Origin: JAVBLP01 sp031553505
Lineage (GTDB): Bacteria > Elusimicrobiota > Endomicrobiia > Endomicrobiales > Endomicrobiaceae
DNA: 64,000 bases
NCBI GenBank assembly: GCA_031553505.1
Contig: JAVBLP010000003.1
Span: 124,001 to 188,000, forward strand
Reading direction: 5' to 3'
In this document: in pieces, positions 34,434-43,643 of the stretch
Layout of the letters: every line of letters begins with the position of its first letter
Numbering within the stretch: the stretch's first letter is position 1
Translations under genes and position numbers: made by a program
Notes under the pieces: generated by a model
The model's database searches: none
What the model saw: only the letters and a program-made list of their open reading frames with translations
Told to the model about the DNA's origin: nothing

Positions 34434-35519
34434 ATGCCGGGATTATACGTTCATATACCATTTTGCAGGCAAAAATGTTTTTACTGTGATTTCTTTTCTA
34501 TTAAATATGCTGATAGTTTAAGCGAAAAATATTTAGATGCTTTGCTAAAACACGCTAAAAAGCACAAAACAGAAAGAATAGATACGGTTTATGTTGGCGG
34601 GGGAACGCCTTCGGTGCTGACTGAAAAGCAGATTGAAAAGCTTTTAAAAGGCATAAATTCTGATTTTGATTTATCAAAAAGCAAAGAATTTACTTTTGAA
34701 TTGAATCCGGAGTCAGTTACTGTAGAAAAATTAAAAATTTTACGGGATTTTGGGGTAAACCGTTTAAGCATCGGGCTTCAGTCAAGCGATGACGTTTTAC
34801 TCAAATATCTTGGCAGAGTTCATAATTATCAAACATTTTCAAAAGTTTTTGATATGGCAAGGAAGGAAGGCTTTGAAAATATAAACTTAGATTTAATTTA
34901 CGGCATACCGGGCCAAACTCTTGAAATATGGGAAAGTAATCTTCAAAACGCATTGAATTTTGAAAGCGAACACATATCTTTATATCCTTTGACGGTTGAA
35001 GAAGGTACTGAATTCCATAAAAACTGCGTGAAAACTGACAGCGGTTTGCAAAGGGCTATGTATGATAAAACAATGCAGATATTTGAAAAAGCCGGGTTGG
35101 AGCATTATGAAATTTCGAATTGGTCAAAACCGGGCAAAGAATCCGTACATAACAGCAACTATTGGCGCAATTTAGAATATATAGCCCTTGGCGCCGGAGC
35201 GAGCGGCTATTTAAGCGGCAGGCGGTTTAAAAATATAGATGATGTTGAAAAATACATAAATTTTGTGGAAAACTCTCAAAATTTGGATATTGAGTCTGAA
35301 AATATAGATGAAGAGACCGCAAACGCCGAAAAGATTATGCTTGGCTTAAGGCTTTTAAATGAAGGCGTTAGCGCCGATTCCTTTAAAAGCATAAAAAACG
35401 CAACGCTTCTGCATGAGTTTTTAGATAAAAATATGCTTATCAAAGAAGCTGGTAATATAAAACTGCCGAAAGAGTATATTTTTGTTTCAAATTCAATAAT
35501 TGCCGAGTTTTTGCCGTAG
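34434..35519 (+). CDS. hemW: HemW-like radical SAM protein
   Basis: 361-aa radical SAM protein of the HemW group (formerly annotated as oxygen-independent coproporphyrinogen oxidase). HemW is a heme chaperone rather than an oxidase. The 4Fe-4S motif is Cys11, Cys15, Cys18 (CRQKCFYC), and VYVGGGTPSVL, RLSIGLQSS and NLDLIYGIPGQT follow. The C-terminal HemW domain is present. The start ATG has GAGAG upstream, just after the terminator. Confidence 0.93.
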   Translation: MPGLYVHIPFCRQKCFYCDFFSIKYADSLSEKYLDALLKHAKKHKTERIDTVYVGGGTPSVLTEKQIEKLLKGINSDFDLSKSKEFTFELNPESVTVEKLKILRDFGVNRLSIGLQSSDDVLLKYLGRVHNYQTFSKVFDMARKEGFENINLDLIYGIPGQTLEIWESNLQNALNFESEHISLYPLTVEEGTEFHKNCVKTDSGLQRAMYDKTMQIFEKAGLEHYEISNWSKPGKESVHNSNYWRNLEYIALGAGASGYLSGRRFKNIDDVEKYINFVENSQNLDIESENIDEETANAEKIMLGLRLLNEGVSADSFKSIKNATLLHEFLDKNMLIKEAGNIKLPKEYIFVSNSIIAEFLP

Positions 35520-35521
35520 AG

Positions 35522-35550
35522 TTGATAGGCGGTTCAAGAAAAGATATAAT
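35522..35550 (+). promoter_or_regulatory. Predicted promoter of secA
   Basis: TTGATA (35522-35527), 17-nt spacer, TATAAT (35545-35550). The secA ATG lies 34 nt downstream of the -10 box with AGGGGA as ribosome site. Confidence 0.65.
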
Positions 35551-35584
35551 ATTCAAATTATAAATTCAGTTTTAGGGGAAAAAA

Positions 35585-38215
35585 ATGCTTAAAAGTATTC
35601 TTGGCGCAATTTTCGGATCTCAAAATGAAAGAGATATTAAAGGCATAACGCCTATAGTCGAAAAAATTAACTCTTTAGAGCCTTCCATCCAAAAGCTTTC
35701 AGATGATGAGTTGAAGGCTAAAACGGAAGAATTCAGGAAAAGGCTTAACGAAGGAGAAACTCTTGATGATATTCTTCCTGAAGCTTTTGCTTGCGTAAGG
35801 GAAGCGTCTGTAAGGACTATAGGATTAAGGCATTTTGACGTACAGCTTATAGGCGGATATATTTTGCATAAAGGCCAAATAGCGGAAATGCGCACAGGTG
35901 AAGGAAAAACGCTTGTTGCAACTCTTGCTTCGTATTTAAACGCTTTGCCCGGAAAAGGCGTGCACATAGTTACCGTAAATGATTACCTTGCTAAAAGAGA
36001 CAAAGAGTGGATGGGCGTTATACATGAAAAATTAGGTCTTAAAGTAGGCAATGTCGGACATGATACAAGCAATGAAGACAGAAGGGCTGCGTATAACTGT
36101 GATATAACATACGTTACGAATAATGAACTTGGTTTTGATTACCTCAGAGATAATATGGTCATATCCAAAGATGACAGGGTTTTGCGTCCGCTCAATTACG
36201 CGATAATCGACGAAGTCGACTCAATTCTTATAGACGAAGCAAGAACTCCTCTTATCATATCCGGAGCAGGCGAACAGTCAACCGATAAATATTACATAAG
36301 CGACAGAATAGTGCCTATGCTTAAAGGCAGAAAAATAACCGAAAGCGAAGAAATCAAAGCTAAATATGAAGGTGTTGACCTTTCAAAAGGCTTTGATTAT
36401 TTGATTGACGAAAAGAATCATTCTGTCGTTTTGACGGAACAAGGCGTTCAGAAAGCTGAAAAAATACTCGGCGTAAAAAACATTTATGACGATTTGCAGT
36501 CCGAATGGGTTCATCATATAACACAGGCCGTAAGGGCGCATAATTTGTACCGCAGGGATGTGGAATATGTCGTTAAAGACGGTGAAGTTATAATAGTCGA
36601 TGAATTTACCGGAAGGCTTATGCCGGGCAGAAGATGGTCTGACGGTTTGCACCAGGCGGTTGAAGCAAAAGAAAATATGAAGATTGCCGATGAAAACCAG
36701 ACGCTTGCAACCATAACTTTCCAGAATTTTTTCAGAATGTATAAAAAGATTTCCGGTATGACCGGCACAGCCTCAACCGAAGCCGGCGAATTTTGGGAAA
36801 TATACAAGCTTGCCGTTGTTGAAGTTCCGACAAATAACCCGATGGTAAGGGCTGACAATCCGGACGTTATATACAGAACGGAAAAAGAAAAAGACAACGC
36901 TATTATAGAAGAAATTGAAGAAGCGTGGAGAAAAGGCCAGCCTGTGCTTGTCGGTACAAGATCAATTGAAAAATCGGAACAGCTTGCCTCAATGCTTAGA
37001 AAAAAAGGCATACCTCATCAGGTGTTAAACGCTAAATATCACGAACTTGAAGCTCAGATTATCGCAAACGCGGGCGCGAAAAGCGCTGTTACGATAGCCA
37101 CGAACATGGCGGGAAGAGGAACCGACATCGTTTTAGGCGCCGGAGACGATGCACAGCACGAAGAAGTGAAAAGTTTAGGCGGATTGCATATAATCGGCAC
37201 GGAAAGGCACGAATCGCGAAGAATCGATAACCAGCTCAGAGGCCGTGCGGGCAGGCAGGGTGACCCGGGATCTTCACGGTTTTTCTTGTCTATGGAAGAC
37301 GAACTTATGAGGCTTTTCGGATCGGACAGAATGGCTGTCGTTATGCAAAGGCTCGGGCTTAAAGAAGGCGAAAATATACAGCATCCTTTAATATCCAGAG
37401 CTGTCGAAAATGCGCAGAAAAAAGTCGAAGGGCAGAATTTTGACGTAAGAAAACAGCTTATAGACTTTGACAATGTTATGAATAAGCAGAGAGAAGCCGT
37501 TTACAGATTAAGAAACGCGATTCTTGAAGGCGAAGATATAACCGACACAATTAAAAATATGATAAGCGAATCCGTTGAAGAAAAAGTGCAGACTTGGGCA
37601 ACCGCGAAATATCCGGAAGAGTGGGACTGGACAAGCATAGAAGCCTGGCTGCTCAGGACTTTCGCGATAAAATACGAAACGTCAAATAAAGACGAATTAA
37701 ACTATTTAACTCAGGAAGCGCTTCAGGAAGATATAAGCGAAAAAGTTTTTGAGGCTTACGAAAAAAGAAAAGAGCAGCTTACTCCGGAACTTATGTCGCA
37801 CATACAAAGAATGGTGCTTCTGCAGATGATAGATTCTTCATGGAAAGACCATCTTTATGAACTTGACCAGGTAAGAAGAGGCATCGGTTTCAGGGCTTAC
37901 GCGCAGAAAGACCCTAAAATTGAATATCAGAAAGAATCTTTCGCTTTATTTGAATCAATGATGAGAAGGATCAGGGAAAACGCGATCGAATACATATTTA
38001 AAGTACAGGTTGACGTCCGCCCGCAGGGCATTATGAAGCCCCCTCAGAGCGATACGGAATACAAAGCGCAGCCTAAAGCCGGCGCCGGGCTTTTAAATAG
38101 CAGCAATGACCGGAAAAAAGTAAAGGCAAAAGATTTAAATAAAATAGGAAGGAATGACGCTTGTCCGTGCGGCAGCGGTAAAAAATATAAAAAATGCTGC
38201 GGGACAAACGCATAG
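35585..38215 (+). CDS. secA: Preprotein translocase ATPase SecA
   Basis: 876-aa motor of the Sec pathway. Walker A MRTGEGKT, DEVDSILIDEART, GTDIVLGAG and LRGRAGRQGDPG are the nucleotide-binding domain motifs. The C-terminal SEC-C zinc motif CPCGSGKKYKKCCG is intact (binds SecB or ribosomes). Length is normal. The lnt start follows 4 nt after the stop. Confidence 0.98.
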   Translation: MLKSILGAIFGSQNERDIKGITPIVEKINSLEPSIQKLSDDELKAKTEEFRKRLNEGETLDDILPEAFACVREASVRTIGLRHFDVQLIGGYILHKGQIAEMRTGEGKTLVATLASYLNALPGKGVHIVTVNDYLAKRDKEWMGVIHEKLGLKVGNVGHDTSNEDRRAAYNCDITYVTNNELGFDYLRDNMVISKDDRVLRPLNYAIIDEVDSILIDEARTPLIISGAGEQSTDKYYISDRIVPMLKGRKITESEEIKAKYEGVDLSKGFDYLIDEKNHSVVLTEQGVQKAEKILGVKNIYDDLQSEWVHHITQAVRAHNLYRRDVEYVVKDGEVIIVDEFTGRLMPGRRWSDGLHQAVEAKENMKIADENQTLATITFQNFFRMYKKISGMTGTASTEAGEFWEIYKLAVVEVPTNNPMVRADNPDVIYRTEKEKDNAIIEEIEEAWRKGQPVLVGTRSIEKSEQLASMLRKKGIPHQVLNAKYHELEAQIIANAGAKSAVTIATNMAGRGTDIVLGAGDDAQHEEVKSLGGLHIIGTERHESRRIDNQLRGRAGRQGDPGSSRFFLSMEDELMRLFGSDRMAVVMQRLGLKEGENIQHPLISRAVENAQKKVEGQNFDVRKQLIDFDNVMNKQREAVYRLRNAILEGEDITDTIKNMISESVEEKVQTWATAKYPEEWDWTSIEAWLLRTFAIKYETSNKDELNYLTQEALQEDISEKVFEAYEKRKEQLTPELMSHIQRMVLLQMIDSSWKDHLYELDQVRRGIGFRAYAQKDPKIEYQKESFALFESMMRRIRENAIEYIFKVQVDVRPQGIMKPPQSDTEYKAQPKAGAGLLNSSNDRKKVKAKDLNKIGRNDACPCGSGKKYKKCCGTNA

Positions 38216-38219
38216 TTTT

Positions 38220-39716
38220 ATGCCTAAAAGTTTCAAATATATCATTCTCAGCATAATTACAGGTTTATTAGCGGTATTTTCATTTCCGAAAATAAGCCTG
38301 TTTTTCTTGGTATGGGTGTCTTTGGTTCCGCTTATTTATGTTTTGTTTAAATCATCGGTAAAGATGTCTTTTTTTTACGGTCTGCTTGCCGGATTTGTTT
38401 TTAACGCGGCGGGTTTGTATTGGCTTGTACCGATGCTTCAGTTTAACACGGGCTCTTATGTGCAGGCATTTTTTGCCGCTGGCGCTCTTTGGCTGTATCT
38501 GGCTTTATTCTGGGGCGCGTGGAGCTTCTTTTTAAACGTTTCAAAAAGATACTTTGCTTACCCTGCAGTTGTAATTGTTTTTTCTTCGTGCGTATGGGTT
38601 CTTCTGGAATACGCGCGGACTTACTTTTTGACGGGCTTTCCATGGATGCTTATCGGGTACTCCCAGTACAGGTTTACGGAAATTATACAGATTGCAGAGT
38701 TTACAAGCGTTTACGGGGTATCATTTATTGTAGTGTTGGTAAATATGCTTTTGTATTTCTGGCTTGTAAACAGGAAAGGTAAAGTTTACCTTTATTTAGC
38801 GTTAGCGGTTATTGTTGCAACTGCTTTATTTGGCGCTTACAGGGCGGATAAATTTAAGTTTTTTGGTACGGAAGAGTTTAAAGTTGCGGTAGTGCAGCCG
38901 GATGTGGACCAGTACAAAAAATGGGATTATTCATTCAGAAGCGAAATTCTTTTGGAACTTGAAGATTTTGCTTATGAACTTTCGGATAAAAACGTAGATT
39001 TAGCTGTCTGGCCGGAAACGGCCCTGCCGGCTTTTATTCCTTATGATAAACAGGTTTATGAAGTTGCTAAAAAAATAACTGGAACAGCCGGAACTTTCAG
39101 CATTATCGGCGCTCCTTATAATGATGAAAGCGGCAGAATGTATAATGCGGTTTTTGCTTTTGACGGTGACGAGCAGGGATATAAGGAAGTGCATAAGAAA
39201 AACCACTTGGTGCCTTTTGGCGAATTTGTGCCGTTTAAAAACTTGCTTGGCAGATTTTTCGGCATTCTCAACCAGCTTGGTGATTTTAAAAGGGGTACGG
39301 ATGCTACGGTTTTCACAAACGGCAAAATATTTACGGGCCCAACTATCTGTTCGGAAAACTTCTTTCCGGATATTTCGCGCCGTTTCTGCCTTTCGGGAGC
39401 AAAAGTTTTGACAAACCATACAAATGACGCATGGTTTTTTGATACTGCGGCACCGCACCAGCATTTTATGATGAATATTTTCAGGTCTATAGAAAACCGT
39501 AAGGCAATGCTTGTTTCGGCAAATTCCGGTATTTCGGGCATTATTGAGGCTTCCGGAAGGGTTGTTTCTTCCTCAAAAGTCGCAAAAAGTGAGCTTTTAA
39601 CAGGAACATTTTTACAAAACGATTATAAAACGTTTTATACGGAATACGGCGATATTTTTGTCAGGGTTTGCGCAGTGCTGATTCTGTTAATGTTATTAAC
39701 TATTCTAATTATATAA
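38220..39716 (+). CDS. lnt: Apolipoprotein N-acyltransferase
   Basis: Adds the third acyl chain to outer-membrane lipoproteins at the inner membrane. I use the ATG at 38220 (498 aa). An open frame upstream inside secA is not needed. Multiple membrane helices span about 1-200, followed by a nitrilase domain. Its Glu266 (WPETALPAF) and Cys377 (GPTICSENF), with a Lys in KKNHLVPFGEF, form the catalytic triad. Its presence fits the lipoproteins encoded here. Confidence 0.95.
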   Translation: MPKSFKYIILSIITGLLAVFSFPKISLFFLVWVSLVPLIYVLFKSSVKMSFFYGLLAGFVFNAAGLYWLVPMLQFNTGSYVQAFFAAGALWLYLALFWGAWSFFLNVSKRYFAYPAVVIVFSSCVWVLLEYARTYFLTGFPWMLIGYSQYRFTEIIQIAEFTSVYGVSFIVVLVNMLLYFWLVNRKGKVYLYLALAVIVATALFGAYRADKFKFFGTEEFKVAVVQPDVDQYKKWDYSFRSEILLELEDFAYELSDKNVDLAVWPETALPAFIPYDKQVYEVAKKITGTAGTFSIIGAPYNDESGRMYNAVFAFDGDEQGYKEVHKKNHLVPFGEFVPFKNLLGRFFGILNQLGDFKRGTDATVFTNGKIFTGPTICSENFFPDISRRFCLSGAKVLTNHTNDAWFFDTAAPHQHFMMNIFRSIENRKAMLVSANSGISGIIEASGRVVSSSKVAKSELLTGTFLQNDYKTFYTEYGDIFVRVCAVLILLMLLTILII

Positions 39717-39725
39717 GGGGATTTT

Positions 39726-40818
39726 ATGATTCTTCAACAGCAGAAAAAACGGATTGACGCTTTAAGGGGGTCACTTTGATATTGATTCAAAAATGAATCA
39801 AATTAAAGAACTTGAACTTGAAATTTCAAACCCCGGCTTTTGGGATGACCAAAATAAAGCAAAAAAAACAATGTCAGCTCTTGACGGATTAAGGAATATC
39901 TGTCAGCTTTGGCAGGATATGAACCGCCAGATTGAAGATTTGATTGAATTGAAAGATCTTGCTGAATCCGAAAATGACGAAGGTTTGCTTAAAGATGTTG
40001 AAGAAGGCAGCAAAAAACTTGAAAAAGCGCTTTCTTCATTTGAAACTAAAACGAAACTCGGCGGAGAGCATGATAAAAATAACGCGATTGTGTCAATTCA
40101 TGCGGGCGCGGGCGGTACGGAATCCTGCGATTGGGCGCAGATGCTTGTGAGGATGTATTCACGGTGGGCGGAAGATAAAGGCTTTGAGACGGAAGTTGTA
40201 GATAGTTTAGACGGCGATGAAGCCGGCATAAAAAGCTTAACAATGATAATAAAAGGCGAATACGCGTACGGTTTTTTGCAGTCAGAAATCGGCGTGCACA
40301 GGCTTGTCAGGATTTCGCCGTTTGACTCCAATAAAAGAAGGCATACTTCTTTTTCTTCCGTTGACGTGATTCCTGAAGTGGAAGACAATATAGACATAGT
40401 TGTTGAAGATAAAGATTTAAGGATTGACACATACAGGGCGTCAGGCGCGGGAGGGCAGCATATCAATAAAACCGACTCTGCCGTAAGAATGACGCATTTA
40501 CCTACGGGAATAATTGTTCAGTCGCAAAATGACCGCTCCCAGATAAAAAACAGGGCGACCGCAATGAAGCTTTTGAAAGCCAAACTTTATGAGCTTGAAC
40601 GCGAAAAACAGCGCGCATCTTATGAAAAGCATTACAGCGAAAAAGGCGCGATAGAGTGGGGAAGCCAGATAAGATCTTACGTTTTTATGCCGTACCAGCT
40701 GGTAAAAGACAACCGTACAGGCTATGAGACATCTCAAGTCGCGGCTGTAATGGACGGCGATATAGACGGCTTTATAGGCGCTTATTTAAACTGGAAGCTT
40801 GAAAGCAAAAAGAAGTAA
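39726..40818 (+). CDS. prfB: Peptide chain release factor 2, made by programmed +1 frameshift
   Basis: RF2 releases peptides at UGA and UAA. Translation begins at ATG 39726 after AAGGGG. The first 17 codons end in CTT (39774-39776), followed by in-frame TGA (39777-39779). A +1 shift continues at GAT 39778 (protein ...LRGSL-DIDSKMNQ), giving 363 aa as expected. The internal SD-like AGGGGG (39765-39770) lies 3 nt before CTT, the classic arrangement. The peptide anticodon SPF (in RISPFDSNKRRHTS) and the catalytic GGQ (SGAGGQHINKTDSAVR) are present. The frameshift lets RF2 regulate its own synthesis. Confidence 0.97.
39765..39780 (+). promoter_or_regulatory. RF2 programmed frameshift site
   Basis: AGGGGG TCA CTT TGA T: internal Shine-Dalgarno-like hexamer, 3-nt spacer, slippery CTT and the UGA stop recognised by RF2 itself. 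This matches the well-studied prfB autoregulatory element. Confidence 0.95.
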
Positions 40819-40862
40819 GCCGTTGCCGTTAATACCGCCCTTATTTGCGGTTTATGAAAGTA

Positions 40863-40962
40863 TGAATTTTCAGAGATTTACAAATTTGGTTGTTTGAGCG
40901 AAACTCACCTCTAATTTGTTTTATGATTGTTTTGTAAATTACGAATTTACATTGAAAATTCA
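40863..40962. repeat. Nested inverted repeats upstream of gap
   Basis: The 336-nt gap between prfB and gap (40819-41154) has no gene. TGAATTTTCA (40863-40872) pairs perfectly with TGAAAATTCA (40953-40962). Inside it ATTTACAAA (40876-40884) pairs with TTTGTAAAT (40931-40939). Together they could fold into one long interrupted hairpin of about 100 nt. It may be a structured RNA, the prfB 3' end, or a degenerate repeat element. Confidence 0.5.
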
Positions 40963-41004
40963 AGCGAAATGGCAAGTCTGGCGGTGATTTGCTTACTTTG
41001 TAAA

Positions 41005-41040
41005 AGCAAGGAGGATTTAAGGTTATACAATACCCTTGCT
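41005..41040 (+). promoter_or_regulatory. Inverted repeat just upstream of the gap promoter
   Basis: AGCAAGG (41005-41011) is complementary to CCTTGCT (41034-41040), 22 nt apart and ending 10 nt before the -35 box. It could be a binding site for a regulator of gap, or an upstream terminator without T-tract. Confidence 0.3.
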
Positions 41041-41050
41041 AGCCGGCTGT

Positions 41051-41077
41051 TTGACAAGGATTTCAATATTTTATAAC
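41051..41077 (+). promoter_or_regulatory. Predicted promoter of gap
   Basis: TTGACA (41051-41056) with TATAAC (41072-41077), spacer 15, or TAACAT with spacer 17. The gap ATG is about 78 nt downstream of the -10 box and has a strong AGGAGG ribosome site. Confidence 0.55.
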
Positions 41078-41154
41078 ATCTTTACCAATAGATTTATAGG
41101 TTTTCTGCATACAAACTTATCATCTCACAAATAAAATCCATTAGGAGGCGTATC

Positions 41155-42171
41155 ATGGCAGTAAAAGTTGCAATTAACGGTTTTGGCAGAATTGGAAGAT
41201 TGGCTTTCAGGCAGATGTTTGGCGCAAATGGTTATGAAGTTGTGGCGATAAACGATTTGACAAGTCCTAAAATGCTTGCCCACTTGTTGAAATATGATTC
41301 CGCACAGGGAACATACGCTCTTGCCGACAAGGTAAAATCAACTGAAAATTCAATCATAGTTGACGGAAAAGAAATTACGATTTACGCTGAAAAAGACGCG
41401 AAGAACCTTCCTTGGGGAAAACTCGGCGTTGACGTAGTTCTCGAATGCACGGGTTTTTATACATCAAAAGCAAAATCACAGGCTCACATTGACGCAGGCG
41501 CGAAGAAAGTTGTTATTTCGGCTCCCGCAGGCGATGATTTGCCCACAGTAGTTTTCAACGTAAATAATGAAATTTTGACAGCGAAAGACAATATAATTTC
41601 TGCAGCATCTTGCACCACAAATTGCTTGGCACCCATGGCTAAAGCCCTTAACGATTTCGCCCCTATACAGACCGGCATTATGACAACCGTTCATGCTTAC
41701 ACTGGCGACCAGATGACACTTGACGGACCTCACCCGAAAGGCGATTTGAGAAGAGCAAGAGCAGCAGCGGAAAACATAGTTCCTAACTCAACCGGCGCGG
41801 CGAAAGCTATCGGCTTAGTTATTCCTGCTCTTAATAAAAAACTTATCGGTTCGGCTCAGAGAGTTCCTGTCATTACCGGTTCAAGCACAATCTTGATAGC
41901 GGTAGTAAAAGGAAAAGACATAACAAAAGAAGCTGTTAATGCGGCAATGAAGAAAGCTTCTAACGAATCTTTCGGGTACACGGAAGAAGAATTGGTTTCT
42001 TCAGACGTTATCGGAATCAGCTACGGTTCATTGTTTGATGCTACGCAGACAATGGTCATTAAAGTTGACGACGATACTTACCAGGTTCAGGTTGTTTCTT
42101 GGTACGATAATGAAAACAGCTATACAAGCCAGATGGTAAGAACAATTAAGTTTTTTGCCGAAATAAAATAA
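41155..42171 (+). CDS. gap: Glyceraldehyde-3-phosphate dehydrogenase
   Basis: 338-aa NAD-dependent glycolytic enzyme. NGFGRIGRLAFRQMF is the Rossmann start, the catalytic Cys is in SAASCTTNCLAPMAKAL, and WYDNENSYTSQMVRT is at the C-terminus. Length is normal. Own promoter, strong ribosome site and a terminator-like hairpin after it suggest high, independent expression. pgk follows. Confidence 0.98.
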   Translation: MAVKVAINGFGRIGRLAFRQMFGANGYEVVAINDLTSPKMLAHLLKYDSAQGTYALADKVKSTENSIIVDGKEITIYAEKDAKNLPWGKLGVDVVLECTGFYTSKAKSQAHIDAGAKKVVISAPAGDDLPTVVFNVNNEILTAKDNIISAASCTTNCLAPMAKALNDFAPIQTGIMTTVHAYTGDQMTLDGPHPKGDLRRARAAAENIVPNSTGAAKAIGLVIPALNKKLIGSAQRVPVITGSSTILIAVVKGKDITKEAVNAAMKKASNESFGYTEEELVSSDVIGISYGSLFDATQTMVIKVDDDTYQVQVVSWYDNENSYTSQMVRTIKFFAEIK

Positions 42172-42212
42172 TTAAGATGTTTCCCGATGTGACTAATCAG
42201 CTTTAAATATAA

Positions 42213-42244
42213 AATTGGGTTCGGCTCTTCGGCTGAACCCAATT
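42213..42244 (+). terminator. Hairpin between gap and pgk
   Basis: AATTGGGTTC (42213-42222) pairs with GAACCCAATT (42235-42244) around a 12-nt loop. The T-tract (CTTTTG) is short, so partial termination or a processing/stability hairpin is likely. Confidence 0.65.
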
Positions 42245-42277
42245 CTTTTGAAAAAGCAAACTTAAAGAAGGGGATTT

Positions 42278-43528
42278 ATGAAAAAAACACTTAAAGACAT
42301 TGACGTAAAAGGCAAAAAGGTTTTGGTCAGGGTTGACTATAATGTCCCTCTTGATTCACAGCAGCATATTACAAACGATAAAAGAATAGTCGCTACCCTT
42401 CCTACAATAAAATACCTTTTGGAACAGGACGCGGCAATAATACTTATGGCGCACTTGGGCAGGCCTAAAGGCAAAGTCGTACCTTCAATGAGCCTTGCTC
42501 CCGTTGCTCCGCGTTTGAGCGAGCTTATAGGAGAAGACGTAAAGTTTGTCGGAGGAGACTGCATAAGCGCCGAATCAAAAAAAGCTGCAGCTGATTTAAA
42601 GCCGGGTGAAATTCTTTTGCTTGAAAATTTAAGATTTCATCCTGAAGAAGAAGGCAAGAACGCAGCGGGTGAAAAAGATAAAGCCGCGATGGACTCTTTT
42701 GCTAAAGAACTTGCCTCTATGGGCGATGTTTTTGTGCAAGACGCTTTCGGAACGGTCCACAGAGCGCATGCTTCAACAGCGGGAATAGTGAAATATGTAA
42801 AAGACGCAGCCGCGGGCTTTCTTGTTGAAAAAGAACTTAAATTTCTCGGTGAAGCGCTCGATAAACCGATAAAACCGTTTGTCGCAATACTTGGCGGAGC
42901 GAAAGTTTCCGATAAAATAAACGTTATAGAAAACCTGCTCAGCAAAGTTGACGCTATTATTATCGGCGGTGCTATGGCGTATACGTTTTTAAAAGCGCAG
43001 GGCGTAAGTACGGGGACATCATTGGTTGAAGATGATAAATTGGATTTGGCTCTTGAAATTTTAAAGAAATCTAAAGAAAGAAAAGTAGATTTTCTTCTTC
43101 CGGTTGACCATATAATTACGGATAAAGTTGATTTTGAAAATAAAAAAGTTCCGGCGGACGCAAAAGTTGAAACTACGGTTGATGAAGTTATACCGGAAGG
43201 TTTTATGGGAGTTGACGTAGGTCCTAAATCCATAGAAGAATTCGGCGAAGCCGTTAAATCCGCAAAAACAATAGTCTGGAACGGGCCTCTCGGCATATTT
43301 GAAATAGACGAATTTTCAAAAGGCACAGTTGAAATTGCCAAACTTGTCGCTGAAGCTACGGACGACGGTGCTGTTTCAGTAGTAGGCGGCGGGGATTCTG
43401 TTTCAGCGGTTAAAAAAGCGGGCGTTGACAAGAGAATAAGCCATATCTCTACAGGCGGCGGCGCATCGTTGGAATTCCTTGAAGGTAAAGAACTTCCGGG
43501 AATAGCGGCGCTTCCAGAAAAGAAATAA
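42278..43528 (+). CDS. pgk: Phosphoglycerate kinase
   Basis: 416-aa glycolytic kinase. The N-terminal KKVLVRVDYNVPLD, MAHLGRPKG and the C-terminal GGGDSVSAVKKAG nucleotide loop are canonical. The ribosome site is GAAGGGG. It is followed by a strong terminator. The usual third partner tpiA is not between pgk and secG here. Confidence 0.98.
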   Translation: MKKTLKDIDVKGKKVLVRVDYNVPLDSQQHITNDKRIVATLPTIKYLLEQDAAIILMAHLGRPKGKVVPSMSLAPVAPRLSELIGEDVKFVGGDCISAESKKAAADLKPGEILLLENLRFHPEEEGKNAAGEKDKAAMDSFAKELASMGDVFVQDAFGTVHRAHASTAGIVKYVKDAAAGFLVEKELKFLGEALDKPIKPFVAILGGAKVSDKINVIENLLSKVDAIIIGGAMAYTFLKAQGVSTGTSLVEDDKLDLALEILKKSKERKVDFLLPVDHIITDKVDFENKKVPADAKVETTVDEVIPEGFMGVDVGPKSIEEFGEAVKSAKTIVWNGPLGIFEIDEFSKGTVEIAKLVAEATDDGAVSVVGGGDSVSAVKKAGVDKRISHISTGGGASLEFLEGKELPGIAALPEKK

Positions 43529-43538
43529 ATTAGTAATA

Positions 43539-43578
43539 ATTTTGCCGGAAACTATTATAAAACAGTTTCCGGCAAAAT
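43539..43578 (+). terminator. Terminator after pgk
   Basis: Perfect 15-bp stem, 43539-43553 (ATTTTGCCGGAAACT) with 43564-43578, loop 10 nt. It is followed by ATTTTAG. A-rich before and T-rich after the stem. Confidence 0.85.
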
Positions 43579-43604
43579 ATTTTAGGGCAACGAGTAGATA
43601 AAAT

Positions 43605-43634
43605 TTGACAAAAAGGCGGGGTTTGTAGTATAAT
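43605..43634 (+). promoter_or_regulatory. Consensus promoter of secG, placed for a leaderless mRNA
   Basis: TTGACA (43605-43610), 18-nt spacer, TATAAT (43629-43634): both hexamers are perfect. Only 9 nt (CTCCAAATC) separate the -10 box from the secG ATG at 43644, leaving no room for a Shine-Dalgarno. The transcript would start about 3 nt before the ATG. Confidence 0.75.
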
Positions 43635-43643
43635 CTCCAAATC

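Noticed and set aside
35585..38215. Accessory SecA2
   Set aside because: Full length with SEC-C zinc tail and neighbours lnt/prfB; standard SecA.
42637..43431. 264-codon minus-strand frame opposite pgk
   Set aside because: Ser/Thr-rich shadow of a conserved gene; no start context.
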